From SM1-46 sp002451215 (GTDB taxonomy: Bacteria > Pseudomonadota > Gammaproteobacteria > Acidiferrobacterales > Sulfurifustaceae): a stretch of DNA of 25,087 bases. The translations under genes were made by a program, and so were the position numbers. Below the pieces are notes generated by a model. It searched no databases and was not told the origin of the DNA. It saw only the letters and a program-made list of their open reading frames with translations. Shown one piece after another: positions 14,999-23,506 of the stretch (position 1 is the stretch's first letter; every line of letters starts with the position of its first letter). The DNA lies in assembly GCA_002451215.1 (NCBI GenBank), contig DKBM01000128.1, positions 1-25,087 on the forward strand. Reading direction: 5' to 3'.

Positions 14999-16888
14999 CT
15001 AGACCGGCAGTTTCTCGAGCCGACGGCTGCCAAACGCCAGATTGGCCATGGCGCGCGAGCACATCACCGCGGTAAACATTGTTGTCAGGATGCCGATGCT
15101 GAGCGTCGTGGCGAATCCCTTGATCGGCCCAGTGCCGATGTAGAACAGCATCACCGCAGCGATAAGCGTGGTGATATTGGCATCGGCAATGGTGGCGAAG
15201 GCCTTCTGGAATCCGGCGTGGATACTGGCCTGCGGGGAGTTGCCGTTACGCAGTTCCTCGCGGATGCGCTCATTGATGAGCACATTGGCATCAACCGCCA
15301 TACCGAGCGTAAGCAGGATACCCGCGATGCCGGGTAAGGTCAGGGTCGCCTGAAAAATAGACAGAACAGCTACCAACAACACCAGGTTCAGGAACAGCGA
15401 GATATTCGCAATCAGACCGAACGTGCGATAGTAGACGATCATGAACACGACGACGGCAACCAGCCCGATCCAGGTCGCCTTGATGCCTTGCTCAATGTTC
15501 TCCTGCCCCAAGGAGGGACCCACCGTGCGCTCCTCGACAATCGCAACCGGTGCGGCAAGCGCGCCGGCACGAAGTAGCAGCGCGAGCTCGTTCGCCTCTT
15601 GCGTGCCCTCGAGACCTTCAATCTGAAAACGCTTGCCCAACTGCGAGCGGATCACTGGTGCAGTGATAACCTCCTCGATGCGGCGACTCTCGCGAACTTG
15701 CCGACCCTGCTCGTCTAGCACCGGACGGCCTTCGGGATCAAACTTCGGATCTGATTTGATCTCTATGTAGATCACCGCCATGCGCTTGCCGACGTTCTCA
15801 CCGGTGACGCGCTGATTGATTCCGGCTCCCTTGGCATCCAAAGTAATTGACACGATCGGGCGACCGGTTTGGCTGTCAAAGCCAGGGCCCGCCTCCTCGA
15901 TGTTCTCGCCGGAGTAGATCACCCCGCCCTTCAGCAGGATCGGGCGGCCGTCGCGCATCTTGTAAAGCTTGGTGCCCGGTGGGGCATAGCCGGTCGCCAC
16001 GGCACGGCTGTTGTTCTCCTCGTCAACCAGCATAATCTCCAGCGTCGCCGTGCGCCCGAGGATGGCCTTCGCCTTGGCGGTATCCTGCACGCCCGGCAAT
16101 TGCACCACGATTCGGTCCGAGCCCTGCTGCTGAATAACTGGCTCCGTAACGCCGAGCTGCTCGTCCGTCAGGCGTCGACGCAGCACCAGCATGTTCTGCT
16201 CCAGCGTGCGTTGCGCCTTGCCAATCAGCGCCTGCTCCTTGAAGTGCGCCACCAGCGCGAATTCCGCGCCACGCATAATTTCTGACACCTCGAGATCCGG
16301 TAGTTCCTTCCGGATCACGGCGCGGGCCTTGTCGCGCTCCTCGCCATCGCGGAAGCGCACCTCGACGCCACTTCCCTCGGCGCGCACCACCGTGAGATAG
16401 CGAATCCGCTCCTTCTGCAGGATGCGGCGCAAGTCGCTCGAAACGGACTCCTCGGACTTCTTGAGGACAGCGCGCATGTCGACCTGCATCAAGAAGTGCA
16501 CGCCGCCACGCAGATCAAGACCGAGATACATGGGCCGAGCGCCGATCGCATCCAGCCAGTGCGGGGTAGCAGGCACGAGATTGAGCGCAACCGTAAAGCC
16601 TTCGCCAAGTTCGCGGGCCACGCGCTCACGCGCTTTCAACTGCAACTCGGTGTCGGCGAAACGCACGCGCGCGCTGCCTTCCTCAATGTCAGCGCCGAGA
16701 TATTCCAGCTTGGCGTCCTTGAGTGTCTGCTCGATACGCGCCAGCACGGCGGCATCGACCTTGGTGGTGCGCGTGGGTGAAACCTGGACCGCCGGATACT
16801 CCCCAAACAGATTGGGGAGTGCGTAAATCGCCCCAACCAGGACGATTGCGAGGATCAACAGGTACTTCCAGACTGGATACTTGTTCAT
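14999..16888 (-). CDS. secD: Protein translocase subunit SecD
   Basis: SecD is the larger partner of SecF in the proton-driven translocation accessory complex. From ATG 16888 it has 629 residues, close to E. coli SecD (615). TM1 is at about residues 7-25, followed by a large periplasmic region that opens with MYLGLDLRGGVHFLMQVD and includes the conserved VQLPGVQDTAKAKAILGRTATLE segment. The C-terminal five TM segments contain LTLGMAVDANVLINERIREEL, the SecD/RND signature. The start is not certain: no Shine-Dalgarno is visible and ATG 16900 would add four residues. A strong GC hairpin (16901-16929) lies just upstream. SecF follows after 9 nt. Confidence 0.96.
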   Translation of the reverse strand: MNKYPVWKYLLILAIVLVGAIYALPNLFGEYPAVQVSPTRTTKVDAAVLARIEQTLKDAKLEYLGADIEEGSARVRFADTELQLKARERVARELGEGFTVALNLVPATPHWLDAIGARPMYLGLDLRGGVHFLMQVDMRAVLKKSEESVSSDLRRILQKERIRYLTVVRAEGSGVEVRFRDGEERDKARAVIRKELPDLEVSEIMRGAEFALVAHFKEQALIGKAQRTLEQNMLVLRRRLTDEQLGVTEPVIQQQGSDRIVVQLPGVQDTAKAKAILGRTATLEIMLVDEENNSRAVATGYAPPGTKLYKMRDGRPILLKGGVIYSGENIEEAGPGFDSQTGRPIVSITLDAKGAGINQRVTGENVGKRMAVIYIEIKSDPKFDPEGRPVLDEQGRQVRESRRIEEVITAPVIRSQLGKRFQIEGLEGTQEANELALLLRAGALAAPVAIVEERTVGPSLGQENIEQGIKATWIGLVAVVVFMIVYYRTFGLIANISLFLNLVLLVAVLSIFQATLTLPGIAGILLTLGMAVDANVLINERIREELRNGNSPQASIHAGFQKAFATIADANITTLIAAVMLFYIGTGPIKGFATTLSIGILTTMFTAVMCSRAMANLAFGSRRLEKLPV

Positions 16889-16900
16889 GTTGCGGGGCAT

Positions 16901-16929
16901 GCGCGCGGCCCGCAAGCGGGCACGCGCGC
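16901..16929 (-). promoter_or_regulatory. GC-rich hairpin in the yajC-secD spacer
   Basis: Seven base pairs (GCGCGCG with CGCGCGC), one bulged base and six more pairs (GCCCGC with GCGGGC) close on a tight loop. In the mRNA this very stable stem would end 12 nt before the secD ATG at 16888, where no Shine-Dalgarno is visible. It could modulate secD translation or stabilise the downstream RNA; both are inference. Confidence 0.45.
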
Positions 16930-16945
16930 TGCAGCGACGCGGGCG

Positions 16946-17284
16946 TTAGCCTGTTGTCTTGATCGTCCCTTTCGGGAGCACTGTCTGCACCGCCTGGCGC
17001 TGAACCTTGATGTTCACACCGTCGGCAATTTCAACGCTAACGTAGTTCTCGCTGATATCGCTGATGCGCCCCAGTACCCCACCCGCGGTTACCACTTCGT
17101 CACCCTTCGAGAGGCTGGCGATCATCGTCTTGTGCTCCTTCGCGCGTTTCTGCTGCGGACGGATCAAGAGGAAATAAAATGCCCCGAACATCAGGACCAG
17201 AAACAGGATTGACATCATGCTGCCGCCCTGCTGGGCAGCCGGCGCGCCATCGGCGGCCAGAGCTTCGGAGATCAGAAAATTCAT
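16946..17284 (-). CDS. yajC: Sec translocon accessory protein YajC
   Basis: YajC is a small single-span inner-membrane protein that co-purifies with SecDF. The 112-residue product has a short N-terminal periplasmic stretch rich in Ala/Gly, one membrane helix (about residues 24-42, ending FYFLLIRPQQKR) and a cytoplasmic domain with the family motif IASLSKGDEVVTAGGVLGRI. The ATG overlaps the tgt stop by 4 nt (ATGA), indicating translational coupling. Confidence 0.97.
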   Translation of the reverse strand: MNFLISEALAADGAPAAQQGGSMMSILFLVLMFGAFYFLLIRPQQKRAKEHKTMIASLSKGDEVVTAGGVLGRISDISENYVSVEIADGVNIKVQRQAVQTVLPKGTIKTTG

Positions 17285-18450
17285 GAAGTGCCTCGGTTGC
17301 TTGGAATTGAGGTGCTCGCGGCGCTGTCTGCTGCCATGCCGGGCGCCCCGCTGTTTTTCGGGCGCATACGATAAAACTTCTCGACGAAATCATCCAGTGT
17401 TTCGGAAGAAATCGCCTCCCGCAGCCCGCGCATAAGGCTCTGGTAGTAGTGAAGATTGTGAATTGTTGCGAGCCGAGCGCCGAGAATCTCGTTTGCACGC
17501 TGCAGGTGACGCAGATAGGCGCGGCTGTAGTGGCGGCAGGTATAGCAGTCACACTGCGGGTCGATAGGGCCAGTATCGGCCGTGTAGCGGCTGTTCAGGA
17601 TCTTGACATGACCATCGTGCGTATACAGCCAGCCATTGCGGGCATTGCGGGTCGGCAGGACGCAGTCGAACATGTCCATACCCCGGCGCACCGCCTCCAC
17701 CAGATCCTCCGGGGTACCGACACCCATCAGGTAGCGCGGCCGGTCGACCGGCATTCTTGGTGCCAGGTGAGAAAGAATGCGGAACATGTCGGCCTTGCTC
17801 TCGCCAACCGAAAGGCCCCCGATCGCATATCCATCAAAGCCGATTTGCTTCAGTCCGGTGAGCGAGATATCGCGCAAATGCTCATACATTCCACCCTGGA
17901 CGATTCCGAACAGAGCCGAATCATGCGTGCCATGAGCGAGTTTACTGCGCTCGGCCCAGCGCAAGCTGAGTTCCATGGAGCCCCGGGTCTCGGCTTCGGT
18001 TGCCGGATGCGGCGTACACTCATCGAAGATCATCACGATATCCGCGCCGAGCGCGTGTTGAACCGCAATTGACTCCTCCGGTCCCATGAAAATACGGCTA
18101 CCGTCGACTGGCGACTGGAAGCGCACGCCCTGTTCCGTGACCTTGCGCAGCCTGTCCAGGCTCCAGACTTGAAAGCCGCCCGAGTCTGTGAGGATCGGTC
18201 CCTCCCAGTTCATGAAGCGATGCAGGTCGCCATGGGCGCGAATCACCTCGACACCGGGGCGCAGCATGAGGTGGAAGGTGTTCCCGAGAATGATTTCCGC
18301 ACCGGTCTCGCGTAACTCTTCCGGCGTCATCGCCTTTACGGTGCCGTAGGTACCGACAGGCATGAAGGCCGGCGTTTGAACAGTGCCACGCGCAAGTCTC
18401 AGTCGCCCCCGCCGGGCGGCCCCACAAGATCCGATCAGTTCGAATTTCAT
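17281..18450 (-). CDS. tgt: Queuine tRNA-ribosyltransferase (tRNA-guanine transglycosylase)
   Basis: Tgt exchanges guanine 34 of GUN-anticodon tRNAs for the queuosine precursor preQ1. From ATG 18450 there are 389 residues. Catalytic and binding residues are visible: Asp89 in ILTDSGGFQ, Asp262 (nucleophile) in FDCVLPTRNARNG, and the zinc site CDCYTC (Cys300, 302, 305) with His331 in TIHN. The start was placed at MKFELIG, which matches known N-termini; an open frame extends further upstream but shows no homology-like sequence. It lies 56 nt after queA, whose product modifies the base Tgt inserts, and overlaps yajC. The C-terminus has a Ser/Ala-rich tail of about 20 residues. Confidence 0.97.
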   Translation of the reverse strand: MKFELIGSCGAARRGRLRLARGTVQTPAFMPVGTYGTVKAMTPEELRETGAEIILGNTFHLMLRPGVEVIRAHGDLHRFMNWEGPILTDSGGFQVWSLDRLRKVTEQGVRFQSPVDGSRIFMGPEESIAVQHALGADIVMIFDECTPHPATEAETRGSMELSLRWAERSKLAHGTHDSALFGIVQGGMYEHLRDISLTGLKQIGFDGYAIGGLSVGESKADMFRILSHLAPRMPVDRPRYLMGVGTPEDLVEAVRRGMDMFDCVLPTRNARNGWLYTHDGHVKILNSRYTADTGPIDPQCDCYTCRHYSRAYLRHLQRANEILGARLATIHNLHYYQSLMRGLREAISSETLDDFVEKFYRMRPKNSGAPGMAADSAASTSIPSNRGTS

Positions 18451-18506
18451 AACGAAGGCGTCTGCGCCGGCGCGCAGTGTATCATTCCCTGCACCGGCCA
18501 CGCGGC

Positions 18507-19535
18507 TCACGCTGCCCGCGTGACGAACATCGCGTCGCCGTAGCTGAAGAAACGATAGCGCTTTGTCACCGCATGCTGGTAGGCGCGCAACACCTGCTCC
18601 CTCCCGGCCAAGGCGCATACCAGCATCAGCAGTGTCGACTCCGGCAGATGGAAGTTCGTGACCAGCGCATCCACTACGCGAAACCGATAACCCGGGTAGA
18701 TAAAGATCTCGGTCTCGCCATTGAACGGCTGCACCTCACCCTCGCCCGCGGCGGCCTCTAGCGCACGCACCACGGTGGTACCCACTGCGACCACGCGCCG
18801 ACCCTCGCGCCGCGCGGCATTGACGCGCTCGGCGGCCACGCTGCCGACGCCGACCCATTCGCGATGCATACGATGCGCGCTGACCTCCTCGACTCGCAGT
18901 GACTGGAATGTGCCCGCCCCGACATGCAATGTAATGAAGGCCTGTTCGACCCCGAGCGCATCGAGCCGCGCGAGCATCGCCTCGTCGAAGTGCAGTCCGG
19001 CCGTGGGGGCAGCGACGGCGCCCGCCTCCCGCGCGTAGATGGTCTGGTAACGCTCGCGGTCGGCGGCGACATCGGCACGGGTGATGTAGGGCGGCAACGG
19101 CATGTGTCCGATCGCATCAAGCAACGCAAGCACGGGGCGATCCGATTCGAACTCCAGTTCGTAGAATTCTCCGCGGCGTGCGAGCACACACGCGGTAACC
19201 GTCCCTTCGAGCTGCAGGCGCTGCCCCACCCGCGGCGCCTTGTTGGCACGCACCAGTGCGAGCGCGCGCCGCGCATCGAGCACCCGCTCGATCAGCACCT
19301 CGACCTGTCCGCCGGTGTCCTTTGTCCCCCGCAGCCGAGCCGGGATCACGCGTGTGTCGTTAAACACCAGCAAATCGCCCGCGTGCAACAGGCTTGGCAG
19401 GTCGGTGAAGCGCAGATCACGTATCGCGCCGGTGCGCCCCTCGAGTGCAAGCAAGCGGCTCGCGCTGCGGGACGTGAGCGGTTTTTGGGCAATCAGATCG
19501 GGCGGCAGGCTGTATGCAAAGTCAGACTTGAGCAT
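18507..19535 (-). CDS. queA: S-adenosylmethionine:tRNA ribosyltransferase-isomerase
   Basis: QueA transfers and isomerises the ribosyl group of S-adenosylmethionine onto preQ1 in tRNA, giving epoxyqueuosine. From ATG 19535 the product is 342 residues, near the usual 345-356. Family motifs are YSLPPDLIAQKPL at the N-terminus, LLVFNDTRVIPARLRG, the AAPTAGLHFDEAML catalytic region, ALHVG-like ITLHVGAGTFQSLRVE, and the C-terminal TNFHLPESTLLMLVCALAG and YRFFSYGDAMF. It heads the queA-tgt-yajC-secDF unit and is divergent from glgP; its Shine-Dalgarno and promoter are not clear. Confidence 0.97.
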   Translation of the reverse strand: MLKSDFAYSLPPDLIAQKPLTSRSASRLLALEGRTGAIRDLRFTDLPSLLHAGDLLVFNDTRVIPARLRGTKDTGGQVEVLIERVLDARRALALVRANKAPRVGQRLQLEGTVTACVLARRGEFYELEFESDRPVLALLDAIGHMPLPPYITRADVAADRERYQTIYAREAGAVAAPTAGLHFDEAMLARLDALGVEQAFITLHVGAGTFQSLRVEEVSAHRMHREWVGVGSVAAERVNAARREGRRVVAVGTTVVRALEAAAGEGEVQPFNGETEIFIYPGYRFRVVDALVTNFHLPESTLLMLVCALAGREQVLRAYQHAVTKRYRFFSYGDAMFVTRAA

Positions 19536-19608
19536 GACGCGGTCGTGGCGCACTAACCAAGATTAATGTCTCCATCAATCGAATCTGGTCTGGCGCGCTT
19601 CCGATCTA

Positions 19609-19637
19609 TCGAGTGATGTCCCCTTCCCCACTATAAT
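19609..19637 (+). promoter_or_regulatory. glgP: Putative sigma70 promoter for the glucan phosphorylase gene
   Basis: A perfect TATAAT -10 (19632-19637) is preceded, 17 nt upstream, by TCGAGT (19609-19614), a half-match to the -35. Transcription would start near 19644, giving a leader of about 55 nt before the ATG at 19699. No operator was recognised. Confidence 0.55.
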
Positions 19638-19698
19638 AAGTGTTTCGGTCCCACCGGGACTATCGCTGACCACGCTTCCCAGAGAAAAACATCGCATC

Positions 19699-22114
19699 AT
19701 GTCCGGTACCCGTTATTCGCTCGAAGTCCAGCCTGTTCTCCCGGAACGACTCTCCCGACTGAACGAGCTCGCCAACGATTTGCTTTACAGCTGGGATCGT
19801 CAGGTGCGCGGACTCTTCTTCCGGCTCGATCCGACACTTTGGGAGGCTGTCGGCCACAGCCCGAAGGTATTCCTGCGTCGGGTCTCGCAACGCCGTCTCG
19901 ACGAAGCAGCGAGCGATCGGGTGTATGTCGAGGAATACAACCGCGCGCTCTCCGCGTACGACACCTATCTCCAGGAGTCCATGAGTCCCAATGTCGGCGA
20001 TCTGCTCGATCCCAAGCAGGATCTGGTTGCCTATTTCTGCGCCGAGTTCGGACTCCATGAGAGCTTCCAGATTTACTCAGGCGGTCTCGGCATTCTGGCC
20101 GGTGATCACTGCAAGGCGGCGAGCGACCTAGGCCTTCCGTTTGTCGCGGTCGGCATGCTCTACCGGCAGGGCTACTTCACCCAGACCATCGACGTGCAGG
20201 GTAACCAGGTTGCGCACTACGCGCCCAAGGACTTCGCCGACCTGCCGACTCAACCGGCGAAAGCGCGTGACGGGCGGGAAGTACATGTGCACGTCGATTT
20301 GCCAAAACGCCGCGTGACGCTCAAGGTCTGGGAGGTCAAGGCGGGACACATCAAGCTATACCTGCTCGATTCGGACCTTCCGGAGAACGAAGAAGCTGAC
20401 CGGCGCATCACCTATCAACTGTATGGTGGTGACGCGCACACCCGCATGCAACAAGAGATCGTGCTCGGCATCGGCGGCGTACGCGCCCTGCGGGCGCTGG
20501 GCCACCAGCCTACTGTCTGGCACATCAACGAAGGGCATGCCGCGTTCCTCGTGCTCGAGCGTGCCCGTGAGTATGTCGGCCAGGGTCTCGACTTTGATAG
20601 CGCGCTCGAAGCGGCCGCCTCCAACACGGTCTTTACCACCCACACGCCGGTGCCGGCTGGCCACGACATCTTCGATCATGAATTCATGCGCGAGTATTTT
20701 GGCGCCTTCGTGCGGGAGCTTGGCGTGGACATGGGTCACTTTCTCTCCATCGGCGCGAGTCCCGCAAGCCAGGGCGGTTTCAACCAGACCGCACTTGCCC
20801 TGCGCGGCTCTCGCTTTCGCAATGGCGTATCACGCATCCACGGCGGCGTCGCCTCACAGATGGCGGCCTACGTCTGGCCGCAGATTCCGCCCGAAGAAAA
20901 CCCGATGGGGTACATCACCAACGGCGTGCACGTGCCGACGTTTCTCGCGCGCGAGTGGATCAATCTGCTCGACATGCGTCTCGGTGGCGGCTGGCGAAAT
21001 GAACTGCTGAACGAGGGCTACTGGGAAGCCATCGACAAAATTCCCGACCACAGCTACTGGAGCCTGCGCCAATCGCTGAAGAGCGAAATGCTCGGCGATG
21101 TCCGCCGGCGCCTGATCCACCAGTACCGCCGCAATCACTGCAGCGAGTCACTCATCGAGCGCGTCACGGCCAATCTCTATCCGACCAACATCGATGTGCT
21201 CACCATCGGCTTCGCGCGCCGGTTCGCAACCTACAAGCGCGCCACCCTGCTGTTTTCGGACCCGGCGCGCCTCGCACGCCTCGTCAATGATCCGCAGCGT
21301 CCCTGTGTCCTGATCTTCGCCGGCAAGGCCCATCCGCACGATCTTCCCGCGCAAAACCTCATCAAGGTCATTCACGAGTATTCCCGCCGGCCCGAATTCG
21401 AGGGGCGCATCATCCTGCTCGAGGGCTATGACATGGCGCTCGCGCGCAAACTCGTCACCGGTGTGGATGTGTGGGTCAATACCCCTGAGTATCCGCTCGA
21501 GGCGAGCGGCACCTCCGGCGAGAAGGCGGCCATCAATGGCGTCGTCAACCTTTCCGTACTCGATGGCTGGTGGGGCGAGGGCTACAACGGCGAGAATGGC
21601 TGGGCCATCACGCCGCACGGCCCGGGCTATGACCGTGCCTACAAGGATCGCGAGGAGGGCCAGGAGCTGCTCGATATTCTCGAGCGCCAGGTGATACCCC
21701 TCTACTACGCTCGCAATGGCTCAGGTTATTCCGAAGCCTGGGTGCGCAAGTCCAAGGCCTCAATGAAATCCATCCTGCCGCGTTTCAATGCGCAGCGCAT
21801 GGTGATGGATTATGTGCGCAGGTACTACGCGCCGGCGCGCAAGCAACGGCTGGTACTCGGCGGAAANNGCCGGCCTCGCGTCGGATGACGTGGTGGTTGA
21901 GTGTCTCGTGGGCCGCGAAACCGACACCGGCGACTTCGAGCGTCTGGACACCCATGTGTTCGTGCCCCGTGCACCGCTGGAAAGTGGTGAGACGCTCTTT
22001 CGTCTCGATCTCGAGCCTCGACTGGCGGGGTTGCAGTACTACCAGATCCGCCTGATTCCCTTTCATCCGGCGTTGTCGCACCGCTACGAAGCGGGCCACA
22101 TGCTTTGGCTTTGA
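19699..22114 (+). CDS. glgP: Alpha-glucan (glycogen/maltodextrin) phosphorylase, Thermus type, interrupted by an assembly gap
   Basis: A GT35 phosphorylase that releases glucose 1-phosphate from alpha-1,4-glucans using inorganic phosphate and pyridoxal phosphate. The N-terminal region (about residues 8-100, with SRLNELANDLLYSWDRQVRGLF) is the DUF3417 domain typical of the short phosphorylase subfamily TIGR02094, not the E. coli GlgP/MalP type. Further landmarks are FCAEFGLHES and IYSGGLGILAGDH, HINEGHAAF, VFTTHTPVPAGHD, and the PLP lysine in EASGTSGEKAAINGVVN (Lys609). At 21867-21868 two Ns break the frame. Translation resumes in another frame with GLASDDVVVECLVGR and ends at the TGA 22112-22114. 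Compared with relatives a few tens of residues appear to be missing at the Ns, so the gene is probably intact in the genome. It ends 4 nt from the convergent malQ stop. Confidence 0.93.
21867..21868. other. Assembly gap (NN) inside the phosphorylase gene
   Basis: Two undetermined bases separate two parts of one gene that lie in different frames, and a linker expected before the C-terminal beta region is absent. It is best read as a gap of unknown length. Confidence 0.75.
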
Positions 22115-22118
22115 CCGA

Positions 22119-23472
22119 TCAGCGCCCGTAGAGGCTCATCAGGTGTCGCAGCCTCGTAACCAGCGGGGGCGACACCTCATCCCACTCAAAGCGCCATTTC
22201 CAGTTGCCTTGAGTCGTCCCGGGCGTATTCATGCGATGGCCGCGACCCGCACCGAGCAGGTCCTGCATCGGGATTACGGCGAGCTGCGCCACCGACGCGA
22301 ACGCCGCGCGGATCATTGGCCATGGCATCGGCTCGTGCTGAAAGCCGAGATAATCGACAACCCTGAGCTGCGCCTGTGCGTCCAGCCCCTCGAACCAGGA
22401 ACGGGTAGTATCATTATCGTGCGTTCCGGTGTAGACCACTCGGTCCTTTTCGTGGTGGTGCGGGACATAGGGATTCTCGGGACTACCGTCAAATCCGAAT
22501 TGCAGCACCAGCATGCCTGGCATCCCATAGCGCTCGCGCAGGGCGTGCACCGCAGGCGTGATCAGGCCGAGGTCTTCGGCCACGAACGGCAGCGTATTGA
22601 ATTCGTCGCGTAGCGAATCGAACAGCGCGGCGCCCGGAACCTCGCGCCAAACACCCTCGACCGCAGTCCGGGCGCTCGCCGGAATCTCCCAGCTGGCCTC
22701 GAACCCGCGGAAGTGATCCACCCGCACCAGATCAAAGCGCGCGAATTCAGTGCGCACGCGCTCGATCCACCAGTCGAAGCCGCGCCTTGCAAGCCGTTCC
22801 CAGTCATAAAGCGGATTGCCCCAGCGCTGGCCAGTCGCGGAGAAATAATCCGGCGGAACACCGGCGACCACCTCTGGCTGACCCGCCGCGTCGAGCCGAA
22901 AACAGTCTGGTCGTGCCCACACGTCGGCGCTGTCATGCGCAACGAAGATAGGCATGTCTCCAAACAGGCGCACGCCGCGTTCATCGGCGTGTGCGCGCAA
23001 GGCGTGCCATTGACGTGCCGCCACGAACTGTTCGAAACGAATACGATCGATTTCCTCGTCCAGCTCCCGGCGCGCCTCAGCGAGCGCCGCCGGTTTCCGG
23101 TCGCGCAGCGCGGGCCCCCAATGCCACCAGGATTGATGCTGCTCCCGCGCACGCAACGCGCTAAATAGCGCGAAGTCCTCGAGCCAATANNCCGCTCATG
23201 CGCGCCGGAATCCAGCCCCACTCCGCGAGCCGCGTGGGATTGATTAGCAGCGGATTGAAGGCATGGACCGATAGCGCGTGGTAGGGAGACAGATCCTCGT
23301 GCGTCGGACCGAGCGGGAGCATCTGCCATACACTCACGCCGCATTCCGCAAGAAAATCGATGAAGCGCCAGGCATCAGCACCAAAATCTCCCGACGGCAA
23401 CGACGTCGGATGCAACAGTACACCGGCCCGGCGCCGGTCCAGCGTCGGTCGAGGGGAGCGATTGCCGATCAT
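22119..23472 (-). CDS. malQ: 4-alpha-glucanotransferase (amylomaltase), interrupted by an assembly gap
   Basis: A GH77 enzyme that transfers maltodextrin segments between glucans, making chains fit for the phosphorylase. The N-terminus from ATG 23472 shows RAGVLLHPTSLPSGDFG and WQMLPLGPTHEDLSPYHALS. At 23190-23191 two Ns break the frame. After them the protein resumes with YWLEDFALFSALRARE and runs to the stop at 22119. The catalytic residues are present: Asp in LVRVDHFRGFEASWE (nucleophile), Glu in FVAEDLGLITP (acid/base), Asp in YTGTHDNDTT, and the C-terminal GHRMNTPGTTQGNWKWR. Roughly 40-50 residues usual between INPTRL and YWLEDF seem to be lost in the gap. The gene starts 34 nt after the GH57 stop and is probably in the same transcript. 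Confidence 0.92.
23190..23191. other. Assembly gap (NN) inside malQ
   Basis: Two undetermined bases sit between two malQ parts that lie in different frames, with a stretch of the expected GH77 barrel absent. It is best read as a gap of unknown length. Confidence 0.75.
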
Positions 23473-23506
23473 GCCGCTTCCCGCTGTTCGATGCGCTGCG
23501 GCCGCC

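Noticed and set aside
18462..18477. Stem-loop CTGCGC/GCGCAG between queA and tgt as a terminator
   Set aside because: It has no T-run on the minus strand and lies in a short spacer inside a conserved operon, so termination is unlikely.
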